64,000 nt of DNA from Jeotgalicoccus aerolatus (GTDB taxonomy: Bacteria > Bacillota > Bacilli > Staphylococcales > Salinicoccaceae): NCBI RefSeq assembly GCF_014635205.1, contig NZ_BMCN01000001.1, positions 186,001 through 250,000 on the forward strand. Reading direction: 5' to 3'. The notes beneath the pieces are model-generated. The model saw nothing but the letters and a program-made list of their open reading frames with translations, made no database searches and had not been told where the DNA came from. The position numbers were made by a program, and so were the translations under genes. Positions 10,001 through 20,234 of the stretch are shown here, piece after piece; position 1 is the stretch's first letter; each line of letters begins with the position of its first letter.

Positions 10001-10188
10001 ATGTTAAGAAAACCCGAAAGATTTATATTAGAGACGTTGATATTAAGGAAATCTCAGAGCTGCTCTCATCAGACGGTGTGCCGATTCACGATTTTAATAC
10101 AGGCGACGTCGCCGGTTATATTAAAACGAGCAATATAGAGCCGCTGATTTCTAAAATTCACTATGAAAATATTCGATTAATCGTGTAA
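7030..10188 (+). CDS. dnaE: DNA polymerase III subunit alpha DnaE
   Basis: 1052 residues. The second replicative polymerase of low-GC Gram-positives (beside PolC), extending RNA primers on the lagging strand. Domains: N-terminal PHP (1-210) with degenerate metal residues (NVHSAFDFL, TDLNRMH instead of the His-rich set), polymerase core with YVGPGRGSS, the catalytic PDIDIDF near residue 346 and the third aspartate in KIDLLGLKNLS near 498, then HhH (about 740-860) and an OB domain (about 915-990, MAFLTLTDGHSTIDGVLF). Length and the dead PHP site are typical of staphylococcal DnaE. Start ATG 7030 follows AGAGTAGGTG. No terminator follows; malic enzyme has its own promoter. Confidence 0.97.
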   Translation: MLNLNVHSAFDFLNSNITLDRLFSTLKKDGQTAAAVTDLNRMHAVYRFMAAAPAHNIKAVPGMEIIIEDGMNGVPLVLLAKNRQGYLELVRLSAMLSYKNLSRTPLAFAAENIHQCIVIGKTEQSLEILSQLAADEDDKYTAHDVKNGDHRYEKVYLKAAHYVKPDERGALKVLNAIRDNVKLDIVSVGNMYGDDCIQTSDMIPKEAEIYLKNNQAVLDKCNVPLPSVQHTLPVFDNPDKISSKDYLMKQLKDKFKRFEDRPDAAEYLKRLNYEYGIITDMGFEDYFLIVADVVNYAKSNGIYVGPGRGSSSASLVSYLLNITEIDPLEHHLLFERFLNPERVNMPDIDIDFEDSRRDEVVEYLIEKYGNMRVANIITYGTLSAKMAARDVGRVFGFTDDELKMISNLVPDEAGASLEDAFSSKQFNTLLEADSKYKAFKDITLKIEGLPRHTSTHAAGLLLSSETLTKNVPVIFSEGHVMSQWPMKDVEAAGLLKIDLLGLKNLSLIRYMVSSIHRTDKSFSLNSIQEDPRVYKMLSKGLTLGTFQLESAGIRRVIENFKPESLKDLAAVLALYRPGPMKEIDNFIYRKEHPETIKYPHEDLEDILKETFGVIVYQEQIMQIAGKIAGFSYGEADILRRAMGKKDRAALTNERTHFIDGAVKQKYSTQLAEDIFDLIMEFADYGFVKSHAVAYGQVAYTMAYIKLHYPEYFYAVILTHHRSNDEKISQLLSELKVMRIQLQPPDINQSLWQNTKDEGILLGFSMISGISKPLYEAIVNAKKAEGPFKDIFDLTARTDFKFNEKILRNLIMSGALDSFEENRKTMLQTIPDVLSTVSDGYQHDSFLSSLGFNLKKEYHYAEEMSGLEKIEGEKEALGFYISTHPVLLKHQALEFIPFSLIHHKRKYGKYLLCIEDYRTIKVKKTGQNMAFLTLTDGHSTIDGVLFAKEYFKYHPLLQHSLVAASATYGMRQGKPQLVIDELYSLDDYVQNYVKKTRKIYIRDVDIKEISELLSSDGVPIHDFNTGDVAGYIKTSNIEPLISKIHYENIRLIV

Positions 10189-10193
10189 ATCTA

Positions 10194-10222
10194 TTGTAAA
10201 GCAAAAAATAAAATGATAATAT
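10194..10222 (+). promoter_or_regulatory. Putative sigmaA promoter for the malic enzyme-acc operon
   Basis: TTGTAA, 17-bp spacer, TAATAT, starting just after the dnaE stop. A small inverted repeat GTGGT-ATG-ACCAC (10226-10238) lies between it and the ribosome-binding site and could be an operator. Confidence 0.5.
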
Positions 10223-10254
10223 ACCGTGGTATGACCACTTTAGGAGGAACTAAT

Positions 10255-11490
10255 TTGTCTTTAAAAAGCGATGCATTAGAACTGCACAAAGTTAACCAGG
10301 GAAAACTTTCCGTAAACTCAAAAGTAACCTTAAAGGATAAAGAAGCGCTCAGCCTCGCGTACTCGCCGGGTGTTGCAGAGCCGTGTAAAGAAATATATGA
10401 AGATGAAAGAAAAATTTTCGACTATACAATCAAAGGGAACACTGTCGGTGTTGTGACTGACGGTTCAGCTGTGCTCGGTCTCGGTAATATCGGTGCTGCA
10501 GCCAGCCTGCCTGTTATGGAAGGGAAAAGTGCACTGCTGAAAAATTTTGCAGGCGTGGATTCTTTCCCGATTGCTTTAAAAACGAATGATGTTGATGAGA
10601 TTGTCAACACTGTTAAATTAATGACACCGGTTTTCGGCGGCATTAACTTAGAAGATATTTCTGCACCGAGATGTTTTGAAATTGAAGAGAGACTGAAAAA
10701 AGAAACTGACATTCCGGTCTTTCATGACGACCAGCATGGTACAGCTATCGTTACACTGGCCGGTTTAATCAATGCAGTTAAACTGACAGGTAAAACATTA
10801 TCATCCGTTAAGGTTGTCTTAAACGGTGCGGGCGCTGCAGGCGTGGCAATCGTAAAACTGCTGCACAGCTTCGGTGTTAAAGATATGATTATGTGCGATT
10901 CACGCGGTGCGATTTACGAAGGCCGCCCTGAAGGTATGAACCCGATCAAAGATGAAGTTGCTAAGTTTACGAACAGTGACAATGCTGAAGGCAAACTTGT
11001 AGATATGATTAAAGACGCAGATGTCTTTATCGGTGTATCCGTAGAAAATGCTGTGACTGAAGACATGGTCCGTTCGATGAAAGAAGACCCGATTATTTTT
11101 GCCATGGCAAATCCGACGCCGGAAATTATGCCTGACATCGCGATCGCAGCCGGAGCAAAAGTTGTCGGCACCGGACGCAGCGACTTCCCGAACCAGGTTA
11201 ATAACGTTCTGGCATTCCCGGGTATCTTCAGAGGTGCTTTAGACGTTCAGTCGACGCACATCAATGAGGAAATGAAAAAAGCAGCGGTCCTTGCTATTGC
11301 TGAAATTGTTAAAGAAGACGAATTGACTGCAGAATACGTTATTCCGGATGCCTTCCACCCTGAAGTGGCGCCGCTTGTTGCTGAGCGCGTAGCAGCTGCA
11401 GCGATGAATACCGGCGTGTCCCGCATTAAAGTGGAACCGGGCTATGTATATGATAAAACGAAAAAATTAATCAGCGAACTGAATGGTTAA
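10255..11490 (+). CDS. ytsJ: Malic enzyme (YtsJ type)
   Basis: 411 residues from TTG 10255 (MSLKSDALEL), chosen over an upstream ATG at 10213 because AGGAGG lies 7 nt before the TTG. Decarboxylates malate to pyruvate with reduction of NAD(P). Motifs: SLAYSPGVAEPC, GDGSAVLGLGNIG-like TDGSAVLGLGNIGA, DDQHGTA substrate/metal loop and GAGAAGVA Rossmann loop. The YtsJ orthologue beside dnaE in B. subtilis prefers NADP, which would supply NADPH for the fatty-acid synthesis started by the accDA genes downstream; cofactor preference here is inference. Confidence 0.95.
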   Translation: MSLKSDALELHKVNQGKLSVNSKVTLKDKEALSLAYSPGVAEPCKEIYEDERKIFDYTIKGNTVGVVTDGSAVLGLGNIGAAASLPVMEGKSALLKNFAGVDSFPIALKTNDVDEIVNTVKLMTPVFGGINLEDISAPRCFEIEERLKKETDIPVFHDDQHGTAIVTLAGLINAVKLTGKTLSSVKVVLNGAGAAGVAIVKLLHSFGVKDMIMCDSRGAIYEGRPEGMNPIKDEVAKFTNSDNAEGKLVDMIKDADVFIGVSVENAVTEDMVRSMKEDPIIFAMANPTPEIMPDIAIAAGAKVVGTGRSDFPNQVNNVLAFPGIFRGALDVQSTHINEEMKKAAVLAIAEIVKEDELTAEYVIPDAFHPEVAPLVAERVAAAAMNTGVSRIKVEPGYVYDKTKKLISELNG

Positions 11491-11492
11491 GC

Positions 11493-11915
11493 ATGGAGAC
11501 TAAAAAAGGTTTGCAGACAATTCTGGAAGAGATAAATAAAATTATCGAAGATCAGAATATTGGTATCGGTGAGAAGATTCCTAGCGAACGTTATTTAAAA
11601 GAACGCCTGAATGTCAGCAGGCAGAGTGTCAGAGAAGCGCTCCGGGCGCTTGAACTGATCGGTGTAATCTATGTAAAAAGAGGCGAGGGCACATATCTTG
11701 CCAGCATCGACAGCCACCAGCTCTACACATTAATAGCAAAATATCTGCTCCGCACGGACAGACAATATGAAGAGTTAATTGAACTGATGCATATGATTGA
11801 CTATTATTACGAACATAAATACGATGGTCAAAAAAGTGTTTATGATGATGATAATCAAGTGGTTAAAAGAATTTATAAACTGCTTGAAAAGTATGCTGAC
11901 GGATATGAGATTTAA
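11493..11915 (+). CDS. GntR-family regulator, short FadR-like
   Basis: 140 residues. N-terminal winged helix-turn-helix of the GntR type (about 5-72): GEKIPSERYLKERLNVSRQS then VREALRALELIGVI and the wing RGEGTYLA. Full FadR-subfamily proteins have 230-240 residues with an all-helical ligand domain; here only about 65 helical residues follow, so effector binding is doubtful. The ATG is 3 nt after the malic enzyme stop with no clear ribosome-binding site, which suggests translational coupling. Sitting between malic enzyme and accD, it probably controls this operon or fatty-acid metabolism (inference). Confidence 0.85.
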   Translation: METKKGLQTILEEINKIIEDQNIGIGEKIPSERYLKERLNVSRQSVREALRALELIGVIYVKRGEGTYLASIDSHQLYTLIAKYLLRTDRQYEELIELMHMIDYYYEHKYDGQKSVYDDDNQVVKRIYKLLEKYADGYEI

Positions 11916-11933
11916 CTTCTATGGGGTGTAATA

Positions 11934-12788
11934 ATGTTAAAAGATATATTTTTTAAACTGAACAAAAAAGCAAATGACGAACAGGATAAAGACAGCTCGG
12001 CTAAAACTCAGGAAACCATTATGACTAAATGCCCGAACTGTAAAAAAATTCTCTATTCCAAAGATCTGCACAAACGCTTAAACGTTTGTTCCAACTGCGA
12101 CCATCATTTACCAATTATTAGTACAGACCGCATGGAGGCGCTCTTAGACATCGACAGCGGCAAGCCGTTGTTTTCGAATGTCACTTCTGTGAACCCTTTA
12201 AATTTCCCGAATTATGAAGAGAAACTCGCTTCTGATAAAGAGAAAACAGGACTTGAAGAAGCGCTGATTGTATCTCATGGGAAAATTATGGGCTCAGAAG
12301 CAGTCGTTGCGATTATGGATCCGCGTTTTCGCATGGGGAGCATGGGTTCGGCAGTCGGTGAAAAGCTGGCACGGACTTTTCAATATGCGACAGAACACAG
12401 ATTGCCGGTCATCGTATTCACTGCCAGCGGGGGTGCCCGCATGCAGGAAGGGATTTTATCGTTAATGCAAATGGCTAAAGTCAGCGTAGCGATTGAAAGA
12501 CATAATAAGGCCGGTCTCTTATACATTGCTTACATGACCAATCCGACGACGGGCGGCGTATCAGCGTCATTCGCTTCAGTCGGCGATATTAACCTGGCGG
12601 AGACAGGGGCGCTGATCGGTTTTGCCGGCCGCCGGGTCATCGAAGAAACGATTAAAGAAAAACTGCCGGATGATTTCCAGACGGCAGAATTTTTACTCAA
12701 GCACGGGCAGCTTGATGACGTCGTTAACAGAGTCAATATGAAACGCTATCTTGGCACGATTTTAAAGATGCATGAAGAGGTTGTGTAA
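11934..12788 (+). CDS. accD: Acetyl-CoA carboxylase carboxyltransferase subunit beta
   Basis: 284 residues. With AccA transfers CO2 from carboxybiotin to acetyl-CoA, giving malonyl-CoA for fatty-acid synthesis. The amino-terminal zinc ribbon C33-x2-C36-x15-C52-x2-C55 is intact, and the crotonase-like core has SGGARMQEG and [18 protein letters not shown] precedes the ATG by 7 nt. accA starts 2 nt after its stop, so the two subunits are made together. Confidence 0.97.
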   Translation: MLKDIFFKLNKKANDEQDKDSSAKTQETIMTKCPNCKKILYSKDLHKRLNVCSNCDHHLPIISTDRMEALLDIDSGKPLFSNVTSVNPLNFPNYEEKLASDKEKTGLEEALIVSHGKIMGSEAVVAIMDPRFRMGSMGSAVGEKLARTFQYATEHRLPVIVFTASGGARMQEGILSLMQMAKVSVAIERHNKAGLLYIAYMTNPTTGGVSASFASVGDINLAETGALIGFAGRRVIEETIKEKLPDDFQTAEFLLKHGQLDDVVNRVNMKRYLGTILKMHEEVV

Positions 12789-12790
12789 TT

Positions 12791-13738
12791 ATGGTATTCG
12801 AATTTGAAAAGCCAATTACTGAATTGGAAAATAAAATTAAAGAACTTCAAAAATATGCCCATAAAAATAAGCTGGATTTAACGACGGAAATCAGCTTTCT
12901 GGAGAAAAAAGTGAAAGATAAAAAAGAAGAAGTATACTCACAGCTCACACCGTGGCAGCGCGTAGAAATTGCACGTTATATCAAGCGTCCGACGTCTAAA
13001 GAATATATCGCAGCTCTATTCGATGATTTTATCGAGTTTAAAGGTGACCGTGCGTATTCGGATGATAACGCAATTATCGGCGGGATTGCTATGTTTAAAG
13101 GCCGTCCGGTAACGGTTATCGGCAATCAGCGGGGCATGGATACGAAAGATAATATCGCCCGCAATTTCGGTATGGCGCATCCTGACGGCTACCGCAAAGC
13201 CTTACGTTTAATGAAGCAGGCGGAGAAATTTAAACGCCCGGTCATTTGTTTTATCGACACTAAAGGCGCTTATCCCGGCAAGGCTGCAGAAGAGCGCGGC
13301 CAAAGCGAGTCGATCGCCAGAAACTTAGTTGAGATGGCTGGTCTGACAGTGCCTGTAATCAGTATTGTAATCGGTGAGGGCGGCTCCGGGGGTGCTTTAG
13401 CGCTCGGTGTCTGCAATAAACTGTACATGCTTGAAAATGCTACGTATTCGGTCATTTCACCGGAAGGTGCCGCAAGTATTCTCTTTAAAGATGCATCGCT
13501 GAAAGAAATCGCAGCGGAATCTTTAAAAATTACTGCAGCGGATCTGCTTGAACTCGGTGTCAGCGACGGTACGGTTAAAGAACCGTCCGGCGGTGCACAT
13601 CACGACAAATCATTCGTCTTCCACGAGACGGAGCAGGTCTTAGTCAATGCACTGGCAGAATTAACAGATATGGACGGCGATGCGCTGGTGGATCAGCGCT
13701 ACGACAAGTACATGTCGATCGGCCAGTACAGCGAATAA
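12791..13738 (+). CDS. accA: Acetyl-CoA carboxylase carboxyltransferase subunit alpha
   Basis: 315 residues. Partner of AccD. An N-terminal coiled-coil-like segment (about 1-50, rich in E and K) leads into the catalytic domain with [21 protein letters not shown] and [12 protein letters not shown]. Length is normal. It closes the malic enzyme-GntR-accDA operon and is followed by a strong terminator. The biotin carrier genes accB and accC are not in this window. Confidence 0.97.
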   Translation: MVFEFEKPITELENKIKELQKYAHKNKLDLTTEISFLEKKVKDKKEEVYSQLTPWQRVEIARYIKRPTSKEYIAALFDDFIEFKGDRAYSDDNAIIGGIAMFKGRPVTVIGNQRGMDTKDNIARNFGMAHPDGYRKALRLMKQAEKFKRPVICFIDTKGAYPGKAAEERGQSESIARNLVEMAGLTVPVISIVIGEGGSGGALALGVCNKLYMLENATYSVISPEGAASILFKDASLKEIAAESLKITAADLLELGVSDGTVKEPSGGAHHDKSFVFHETEQVLVNALAELTDMDGDALVDQRYDKYMSIGQYSE

Positions 13739-13753
13739 TAGTGTTTTAATTTT

Positions 13754-13791
13754 AAGCCGTAGTCTCTATTTAGAGATATACGGCTTTTTTT
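13754..13791 (+). terminator. Terminator after accA
   Basis: AAGCCGTA ... TACGGCTT with an inner TCTCTA/TAGAGA stem, followed by seven T. Confidence 0.9.
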
Positions 13792-13800
13792 GTCCCTTAG

Positions 13801-14832
<1,032 letters not shown>

Positions 14833-14846
14833 GGAGGAAATCAAGA

Positions 14847-16607
14847 ATGAGAAATACAAAGATTGTATGTACAATTGGACCGGCTTCAGAATCTGAAGAA
14901 ATTTTAGAAAAAGTAATTATGGCGGGCATGAACGTGGCGCGTTTGAACTTTTCACACGGCGACCACGAAGAACATAAAGCACGTATAGATACGATTAGAA
15001 AAGTCGCAGATCGACTCGATAAAACAGTCGGAATTCTGCTCGATACAAAGGGGCCTGAAATCAGAACGCATGCTATGGAAAACGGCCAGGTTGAACTGGT
15101 TCGCGGCCAAAGAATCGATGTCTCTATGACTGAAGTGCTGGGGAATTCAGAACGCTTCTCAGTATCGTATGAAGGACTAATCGACGACGTTGAAGTCGGT
15201 GACTTTATTTTACTCGATGACGGCCTGGTTGAACTGGAAATCGATGCGATTTCTAAAGCGGACGGTTTGATTACGACAACTGTTAAAAATAACGGGGTCT
15301 TAAAAAATAAAAAAGGGGTTAACGTTCCAGGCGTCAGCGTTAAACTTCCCGGTTTAACTGAAAAGGACAAAGACGATGTTAAATTCGGCATCGAACAGGG
15401 CGTTGACTTTATCGCAGCAAGCTTTGTCAGACGTGCCCAGGACGTCCTTGAAATTAGAGAACTGCTCGAAACACATGAGGGCGAATACATTAAGATTATC
15501 CCTAAAATTGAAAACCAGGAAGGCATCGACAACATCGATGAAATTCTAAAAATTTCAGACGGTCTGATGGTTGCCCGCGGAGACCTCGGGGTTGAAATTG
15601 CACCTGAAACTGTACCGATGATGCAAAAAGAACTGATCAGAAAATGTAATTTACTCGGAAAACCGGTCATTACGGCAACACAGATGCTGGATTCAATGCA
15701 GAATAACCCGAGATGTACACGCGCAGAAGCAAGCGACGTGGCCAATGCGATATACGACGGCACAGATGCCGTAATGCTGAGCGGTGAAACAGCGGCGGGA
15801 TCATATCCGGTTGAAGCGGTCTTAACGATGGCTAAAATCGCAGTCTCAGCAGAAGAGGCTCAGGACTATAAGAAATTATTATCCGACAGAACGAAATCAA
15901 CGCAGACGAATATGGTAACAGCCATTGGTGTATCCGTTGCTCACACAGCGCTGAATTTAAGCTGTAAAGCAATCGTTGCTGCGACAGAAAGCGGACATAC
16001 AGCACGCATGATTGCGAAATACCGTCCGCACGCTAACATCGTTGCAGTCACACCTTACGACTATGTTGCACGCCAGCTGAATCTTGTCTGGGGGGTTAAT
16101 CCGATCGTCCGTGAAGCAGAGAAAGATACGGATGAACTGCTGAATACTTCTGTCACTGCGACGCTGGATAAAGGCTACGCTAACGAAGGCGACTTAATTA
16201 TCATTACAGCAGGCGTCCCTGCCGGCCGTGCCGGAACGACAAACTTAATGAAACTGCACGTGGTTGGAGATACTTTAATAAAAGCACAGGGTATCGGCGA
16301 TAAGAGTGCAGTCGGAGAAGTGGTCACAGCGAAAAATTACAATGAGCTTCAGGATAAAGATACGAAAGATAAAATCGTCGTGGTTCAGTCAGTCGATGCG
16401 CTGATGACGCCGCTCTTAATTAAAGCAGCGGGCTTAGTGACGGTAGAAGGCGGCTTGACGAGTCAAGGCGCGATTGTCGGACTGAATTTAGAACTGCCGA
16501 CTATTGTCGGTGCAAAAGAAGCGCTTGAAGTACTGGAAGACGGCATGCTTGTGACGATAGACAGCGAGCAGAGCGTCGTCTACAGCGGCCATGCGCACGT
16601 GTTATAA
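14847..16607 (+). CDS. pyk: Pyruvate kinase with C-terminal PEP-utiliser-like domain
   Basis: 586 residues. Converts PEP and ADP to pyruvate and ATP, ending glycolysis. N-terminal TIM barrel with inserted B domain ([44 protein letters not shown]), C domain (about 345-475) and an extra C-terminal domain (about 490-586) resembling the PEP-utilising mobile domain, as in Bacillus and Staphylococcus enzymes. GGAGG lies 9 nt before the start. Co-transcribed with pfkA. Confidence 0.97.
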   Translation: MRNTKIVCTIGPASESEEILEKVIMAGMNVARLNFSHGDHEEHKARIDTIRKVADRLDKTVGILLDTKGPEIRTHAMENGQVELVRGQRIDVSMTEVLGNSERFSVSYEGLIDDVEVGDFILLDDGLVELEIDAISKADGLITTTVKNNGVLKNKKGVNVPGVSVKLPGLTEKDKDDVKFGIEQGVDFIAASFVRRAQDVLEIRELLETHEGEYIKIIPKIENQEGIDNIDEILKISDGLMVARGDLGVEIAPETVPMMQKELIRKCNLLGKPVITATQMLDSMQNNPRCTRAEASDVANAIYDGTDAVMLSGETAAGSYPVEAVLTMAKIAVSAEEAQDYKKLLSDRTKSTQTNMVTAIGVSVAHTALNLSCKAIVAATESGHTARMIAKYRPHANIVAVTPYDYVARQLNLVWGVNPIVREAEKDTDELLNTSVTATLDKGYANEGDLIIITAGVPAGRAGTTNLMKLHVVGDTLIKAQGIGDKSAVGEVVTAKNYNELQDKDTKDKIVVVQSVDALMTPLLIKAAGLVTVEGGLTSQGAIVGLNLELPTIVGAKEALEVLEDGMLVTIDSEQSVVYSGHAHVL

Positions 16608-16625
16608 AGATTAGAGGTGTGTTGG

Positions 16626-17396
16626 ATGAAAAGAACGCTCGCGGTTTTACTTGGCAGTTTAATGATATTATCAGCGTGTTCAAGCGGTGAAGATACTGCA
16701 GAAGAATCCGGACAGGAAACAGCTGACGAAAGCTCAGAACAAAATCCAGAAGAAGCTGCTGAAACGTCATCTGATGCATCATCAGATGAAGAAAACAATC
16801 TCACATCCGCAGATTTAATCAGCAGTGCTGTTGAGAACAGTGACAGTGTAACGAGCTATGAAGCAGCGCAGACAATTAATATTACGAATGCGGATGATGA
16901 AAGCACGATTCGGACAATTATGACTTACGGTGAACAAAACGAATTTAAACTGTCGGTGAACAATAACGGAGATATTTTGACCCATTATGTTGTTGACGGC
17001 GATCACTTTATTTATCAGAATAACGAAATCTTGAATTCTGATGAAACGATGGAAGCCGAAGGCGGAGACTATCAAACCATAGTCTCATCGCTTGAGAACT
17101 ATCCTGAAGGTGAAGTGAGTGAGCTGGAAGAAGGCTATGCGGTAACGGTAAATATCGAAGATGCATCAGCTTTTGGCAATGTGCTGGATGAAGAAACTGC
17201 TTCGGCAATAGAAGCTGCAGACAGCATTAACGGTACACTGCAGCTGTATTTCAATGCTGACCATGTATTTACAGGCAGCGAATTAGAAGCAGATATTGTC
17301 AGCGAAGGTGAAGAAATAAATGTTCATTCGACTGTGGACTACACAGATATCGGCAATATTGAAATGATTGAAAAACCGCATAATATGTCAGAGTAA
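16626..17396 (+). CDS. Putative lipoprotein
   Basis: 256 residues from ATG 16626, with AGAGGTG 6 nt upstream. Signal peptide MKRTLAVLLGSLMILSAC carries a lipobox L15-S16-A17-C18, so the mature protein is expected to be lipid-anchored on the outer face of the membrane. A low-complexity acidic Ser/Glu/Asp linker (about 19-65) precedes a folded domain with repeated strands (TNADDESTIRTIMTYGEQNE, DGDHFIYQNNEILN). This looks like the LolA/LppX-like or DUF6612-type lipoproteins of Bacillales; that comparison is from memory and uncertain. It starts 18 bp after pyk, so may be read through from pfkA-pyk. Confidence 0.8.
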   Translation: MKRTLAVLLGSLMILSACSSGEDTAEESGQETADESSEQNPEEAAETSSDASSDEENNLTSADLISSAVENSDSVTSYEAAQTINITNADDESTIRTIMTYGEQNEFKLSVNNNGDILTHYVVDGDHFIYQNNEILNSDETMEAEGGDYQTIVSSLENYPEGEVSELEEGYAVTVNIEDASAFGNVLDEETASAIEAADSINGTLQLYFNADHVFTGSELEADIVSEGEEINVHSTVDYTDIGNIEMIEKPHNMSE

Positions 17397-17409
17397 TCGT
17401 TAAGATTTA

Positions 17410-17452
17410 AACTGCCGGAGAAGCCGTATCGGCTTTTTGGGCAGTTTTTTCT
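17410..17452 (+). terminator. Terminator after the lipoprotein gene
   Basis: AACTGCC ... GGCAGTT with an inner AAGCCG/CGGCTT stem, then TTTTTTC. Confidence 0.85.
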
Positions 17453-17500
17453 TTATCGGAGATAAAACATATTTGCTTGTGGCAGCTATTACTGATGTTA

Positions 17501-17523
17501 ATAATTTATACTTATGATATAAT
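17501..17523 (+). promoter_or_regulatory. CcpC-like box and -10 element upstream of citZ
   Basis: ATAA-TTTATAC-TTAT (17501-17515) matches the ATAA-N7-TTAT dyad bound by the LysR-type citrate sensor CcpC in B. subtilis citZ and citB promoters. A TATAAT (17518-17523) directly follows, so bound protein would cover the promoter. The site is about 200 bp before citZ. The rest of the 323-bp gap (17397-17719) holds the preceding terminator, an A/T-rich leader and a second weak TTATAC (about 17674). Confidence 0.5.
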
Positions 17524-17719
17524 ATAAGTTAATTAACTGATACTTATTACTCGAAGCGGGTATTGGTTTATTATGAGCAGAAAGCAGAGTTTTCATGGAT
17601 TGCGCTTACATTTTGTGTTCTTATTCACAAATATAGCGCCTAAGTAAGGGTAAACAAATCTGTAACAATTTTGTTATACTTGCTTTAAAGATTCTGTTAC
17701 ATATTTAGGAGGGGGATTT

Positions 17720-18838
17720 ATGACTGGAAACAGCGGTTTAGAAGGTGTTGTAATTGGCGAATCAAGAATCAGTTCAATTATCGGCACACAGCTGACTTAT
17801 TGTGGTTATGAAATAGATGATTTAGCAGAAAATGCTGAATTTGAAGAAGTGGTTTATTTACTGTGGCACGATCATCTGCCAAATGCAGAAGAACTTAAAC
17901 AGTTTAAAAAGGAATTATTTGAACACGCATTTTTAACTGAAGATGCGAAAGGCTTTTACAAAACATTTGTAGATAAAAGCGTGCACCCGATGAGTGCATT
18001 GCGCACAGCAGTATCACTGCTTGCACATACAGATGAAAAAGCTGAAGATCAGTCTGAAGAAGCGACATTATTAAAAGGGATTCGCATTCAGGCGAAAATT
18101 CCTTCAATCGTTGCGGCGATTGCCCGTACGCGTGAAGGCCAGGAAGTTGTCGATCCAAACCCGGAATACGGCTATGCTAAAAACTTCCTGTACATGTTAT
18201 ACGGCAAAGAACCGACACCGGTTCAAGTTGAAGCGATGAACAAGGCGCTGATTCTTCATGCCGACCATGAAATCAACGCATCGACTTTTGCTGCACGAGT
18301 AATCGTTGCGACATTATCTGATGTGTATTCAGGTGTAACAGGTGCAATCGGTGCCCTGAAAGGACCATTGCACGGCGGAGCCAATGAAAAAGTAATGGCG
18401 ATGCTGGAAGAAATCGGTTCACTTGATAAAGTGGACAGCTACATCCATAACAAACTCGATAACAAAGAGAAAATTATGGGAATCGGCCACAGAGTATACA
18501 AAGAAGGCGACCCGCGTGCGAAGTATCTTAAAGATATGGCCCGCCGCTTAACTGAAGAAAACGGTCAGCCGGAACTGTATGAAATGTCGATTAAAATTGC
18601 GCAGATTATCGAAGAAGAAAAAGGGCTGCTGCCTAACGTAGACTTCTTCAGTGCATCAGTTTACCATTCGCTTGGTATCGCACATGATCTGTTCACGCCG
18701 ATTTTTGCGGTCAGCAGAACTTCAGGCTGGATTGCGCACATTTTCGAGCAGTTTGAAAACAACAGATTAATTAGACCGCGTGCTGAATACAACGGTCATA
18801 CAGACAGAAAATACGAAGCAATCGAAAACAGAAAATAA
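17720..18838 (+). CDS. citZ: Citrate synthase
   Basis: 372 residues. Condenses oxaloacetate and acetyl-CoA to citrate, entry to the TCA cycle. Motifs: HADHEINASTF, GPLHGGANE and GIGHRVYKEGDPRA carry the catalytic histidines, and the terminal RPRAEY arginine segment is present. AGGAGGGGG precedes the ATG by 6 nt. icd follows by 34 bp, the conserved citZ-icd pair; the mdh gene found next in Bacillus is absent, as in staphylococci. Confidence 0.97.
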   Translation: MTGNSGLEGVVIGESRISSIIGTQLTYCGYEIDDLAENAEFEEVVYLLWHDHLPNAEELKQFKKELFEHAFLTEDAKGFYKTFVDKSVHPMSALRTAVSLLAHTDEKAEDQSEEATLLKGIRIQAKIPSIVAAIARTREGQEVVDPNPEYGYAKNFLYMLYGKEPTPVQVEAMNKALILHADHEINASTFAARVIVATLSDVYSGVTGAIGALKGPLHGGANEKVMAMLEEIGSLDKVDSYIHNKLDNKEKIMGIGHRVYKEGDPRAKYLKDMARRLTEENGQPELYEMSIKIAQIIEEEKGLLPNVDFFSASVYHSLGIAHDLFTPIFAVSRTSGWIAHIFEQFENNRLIRPRAEYNGHTDRKYEAIENRK

Positions 18839-18872
18839 TCTTTACAGATAAAACTAACGGGGGTTTTTATTT

Positions 18873-20141
18873 ATGGCAGGAGAAAAAATTCAAACTAATA
18901 ATGGTGTATTAAACGTTCCAAATCATCCGGTGATTCCTTTCATCGAAGGAGACGGCATTGGTCCTGATATTTGGGCTGCAGCAAGCAGAGTAATCGATGC
19001 AGCTGTAGAAAAAGCATACAAAGGCGAGAAGAAAATTGACTGGCTTGAAGTATACGCAGGTCAAAAAGCATTCGATAAAACAGGGGAATGGCTGCCTCAG
19101 GATACACTCGATAAAATCGATGAATATTTAATCGCGATTAAAGGTCCATTAACAACGCCAATCGGCGGCGGTTTCCGTTCATTAAACGTAACACTGCGCC
19201 AGGAGCTTGATTTATTTGCATGTCTCCGTCCAGTAAGACACTACAGCGGTGTACCTTCACCGGTTAAACACCCTGAGCATTGCGACATGCAGATTTTCAG
19301 AGAAAACACTGAAGATATTTACGCGGGAATCGAATTTAACGAAGGTACGCCTGAAGTTAAAAAAGTTGTCGATTTCTTACAAGATGAAATGGGCGTTAAA
19401 AATATCCGTTTCCCTGAGTCTTCTTCAATTGCTATTAAGCCGGTTTCTAAAGAAGGAACTGAGCGTCTGGTACGTTCTGCGATTAATTATGCAATCGAGC
19501 ACAACAAACCATCTGTCACTTTAGTGCACAAAGGAAACATCATGAAGTTCACTGAAGGCGGATTTAAAAAATGGGGTTACGAACTGGCTCGTAATGAATT
19601 CGGCGACAAGACATTTACTTGGGCTGAATACGACGAAATCGTAGAAAAAGATGGTAAAGAAAAAGCGGATGCAGCACAAGATCAAGCTGTTGCTGACGGT
19701 AAAATTATTATCAAAGACTCTATTGCTGATATTTTCTTACAGCAGATCTTAACACGTCCAAAAGAATTTGACGTTGTTGCAACAATGAACTTAAACGGTG
19801 ACTACATCAGTGATGCACTTGCAGCGCAAGTTGGCGGAATTGGTATCGCACCGGGAGCAAACATTAACTACGAAACTGGACACGCTATTTTTGAAGCGAC
19901 ACATGGTACAGCACCTAAATATGCTGGACAAGATAAAGTGAACCCTTCATCAGTGCTGCTTTCAGGCGTATTAATGCTTGAACACTTAGGATGGCAGGAA
20001 GCTGCTGACCTAGTTAACCAGGCGATTGAAAACACAATATCTAAAAAAGTTGTCACATATGACTTCGCACGCCTGATGGAAGGCGCGACAGAAGTGAAAT
20101 GTTCTGAATTTGGCGATGCATTAATAGAGAATATGCAATAA
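18873..20141 (+). CDS. icd: Isocitrate dehydrogenase (NADP)
   Basis: 422 residues. Oxidative decarboxylation of isocitrate to 2-oxoglutarate. Motifs: [10 protein letters not shown], the substrate loop [45 protein letters not shown], and [18 protein letters not shown]. The overall architecture and the late [16 protein letters not shown] segment fit the bacterial NADP-dependent homodimeric class. It ends the citZ operon at a hairpin terminator. Confidence 0.97.
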   Translation: MAGEKIQTNNGVLNVPNHPVIPFIEGDGIGPDIWAAASRVIDAAVEKAYKGEKKIDWLEVYAGQKAFDKTGEWLPQDTLDKIDEYLIAIKGPLTTPIGGGFRSLNVTLRQELDLFACLRPVRHYSGVPSPVKHPEHCDMQIFRENTEDIYAGIEFNEGTPEVKKVVDFLQDEMGVKNIRFPESSSIAIKPVSKEGTERLVRSAINYAIEHNKPSVTLVHKGNIMKFTEGGFKKWGYELARNEFGDKTFTWAEYDEIVEKDGKEKADAAQDQAVADGKIIIKDSIADIFLQQILTRPKEFDVVATMNLNGDYISDALAAQVGGIGIAPGANINYETGHAIFEATHGTAPKYAGQDKVNPSSVLLSGVLMLEHLGWQEAADLVNQAIENTISKKVVTYDFARLMEGATEVKCSEFGDALIENMQ

Positions 20142-20179
20142 TTCAATTGTAAAATTTTTAAGTAAATATTATACTGGTA

Positions 20180-20208
20180 AAGTCGCTCGTATGAGCGGCT
20201 TTTAATTT
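20180..20208 (+). terminator. Terminator after icd
   Basis: AAGTCGCTC-GTAT-GAGCGGCTT followed by TTAATTTT. Confidence 0.75.
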
Positions 20209-20234
20209 TGATACATATTGGAGGATTTTTAGCT

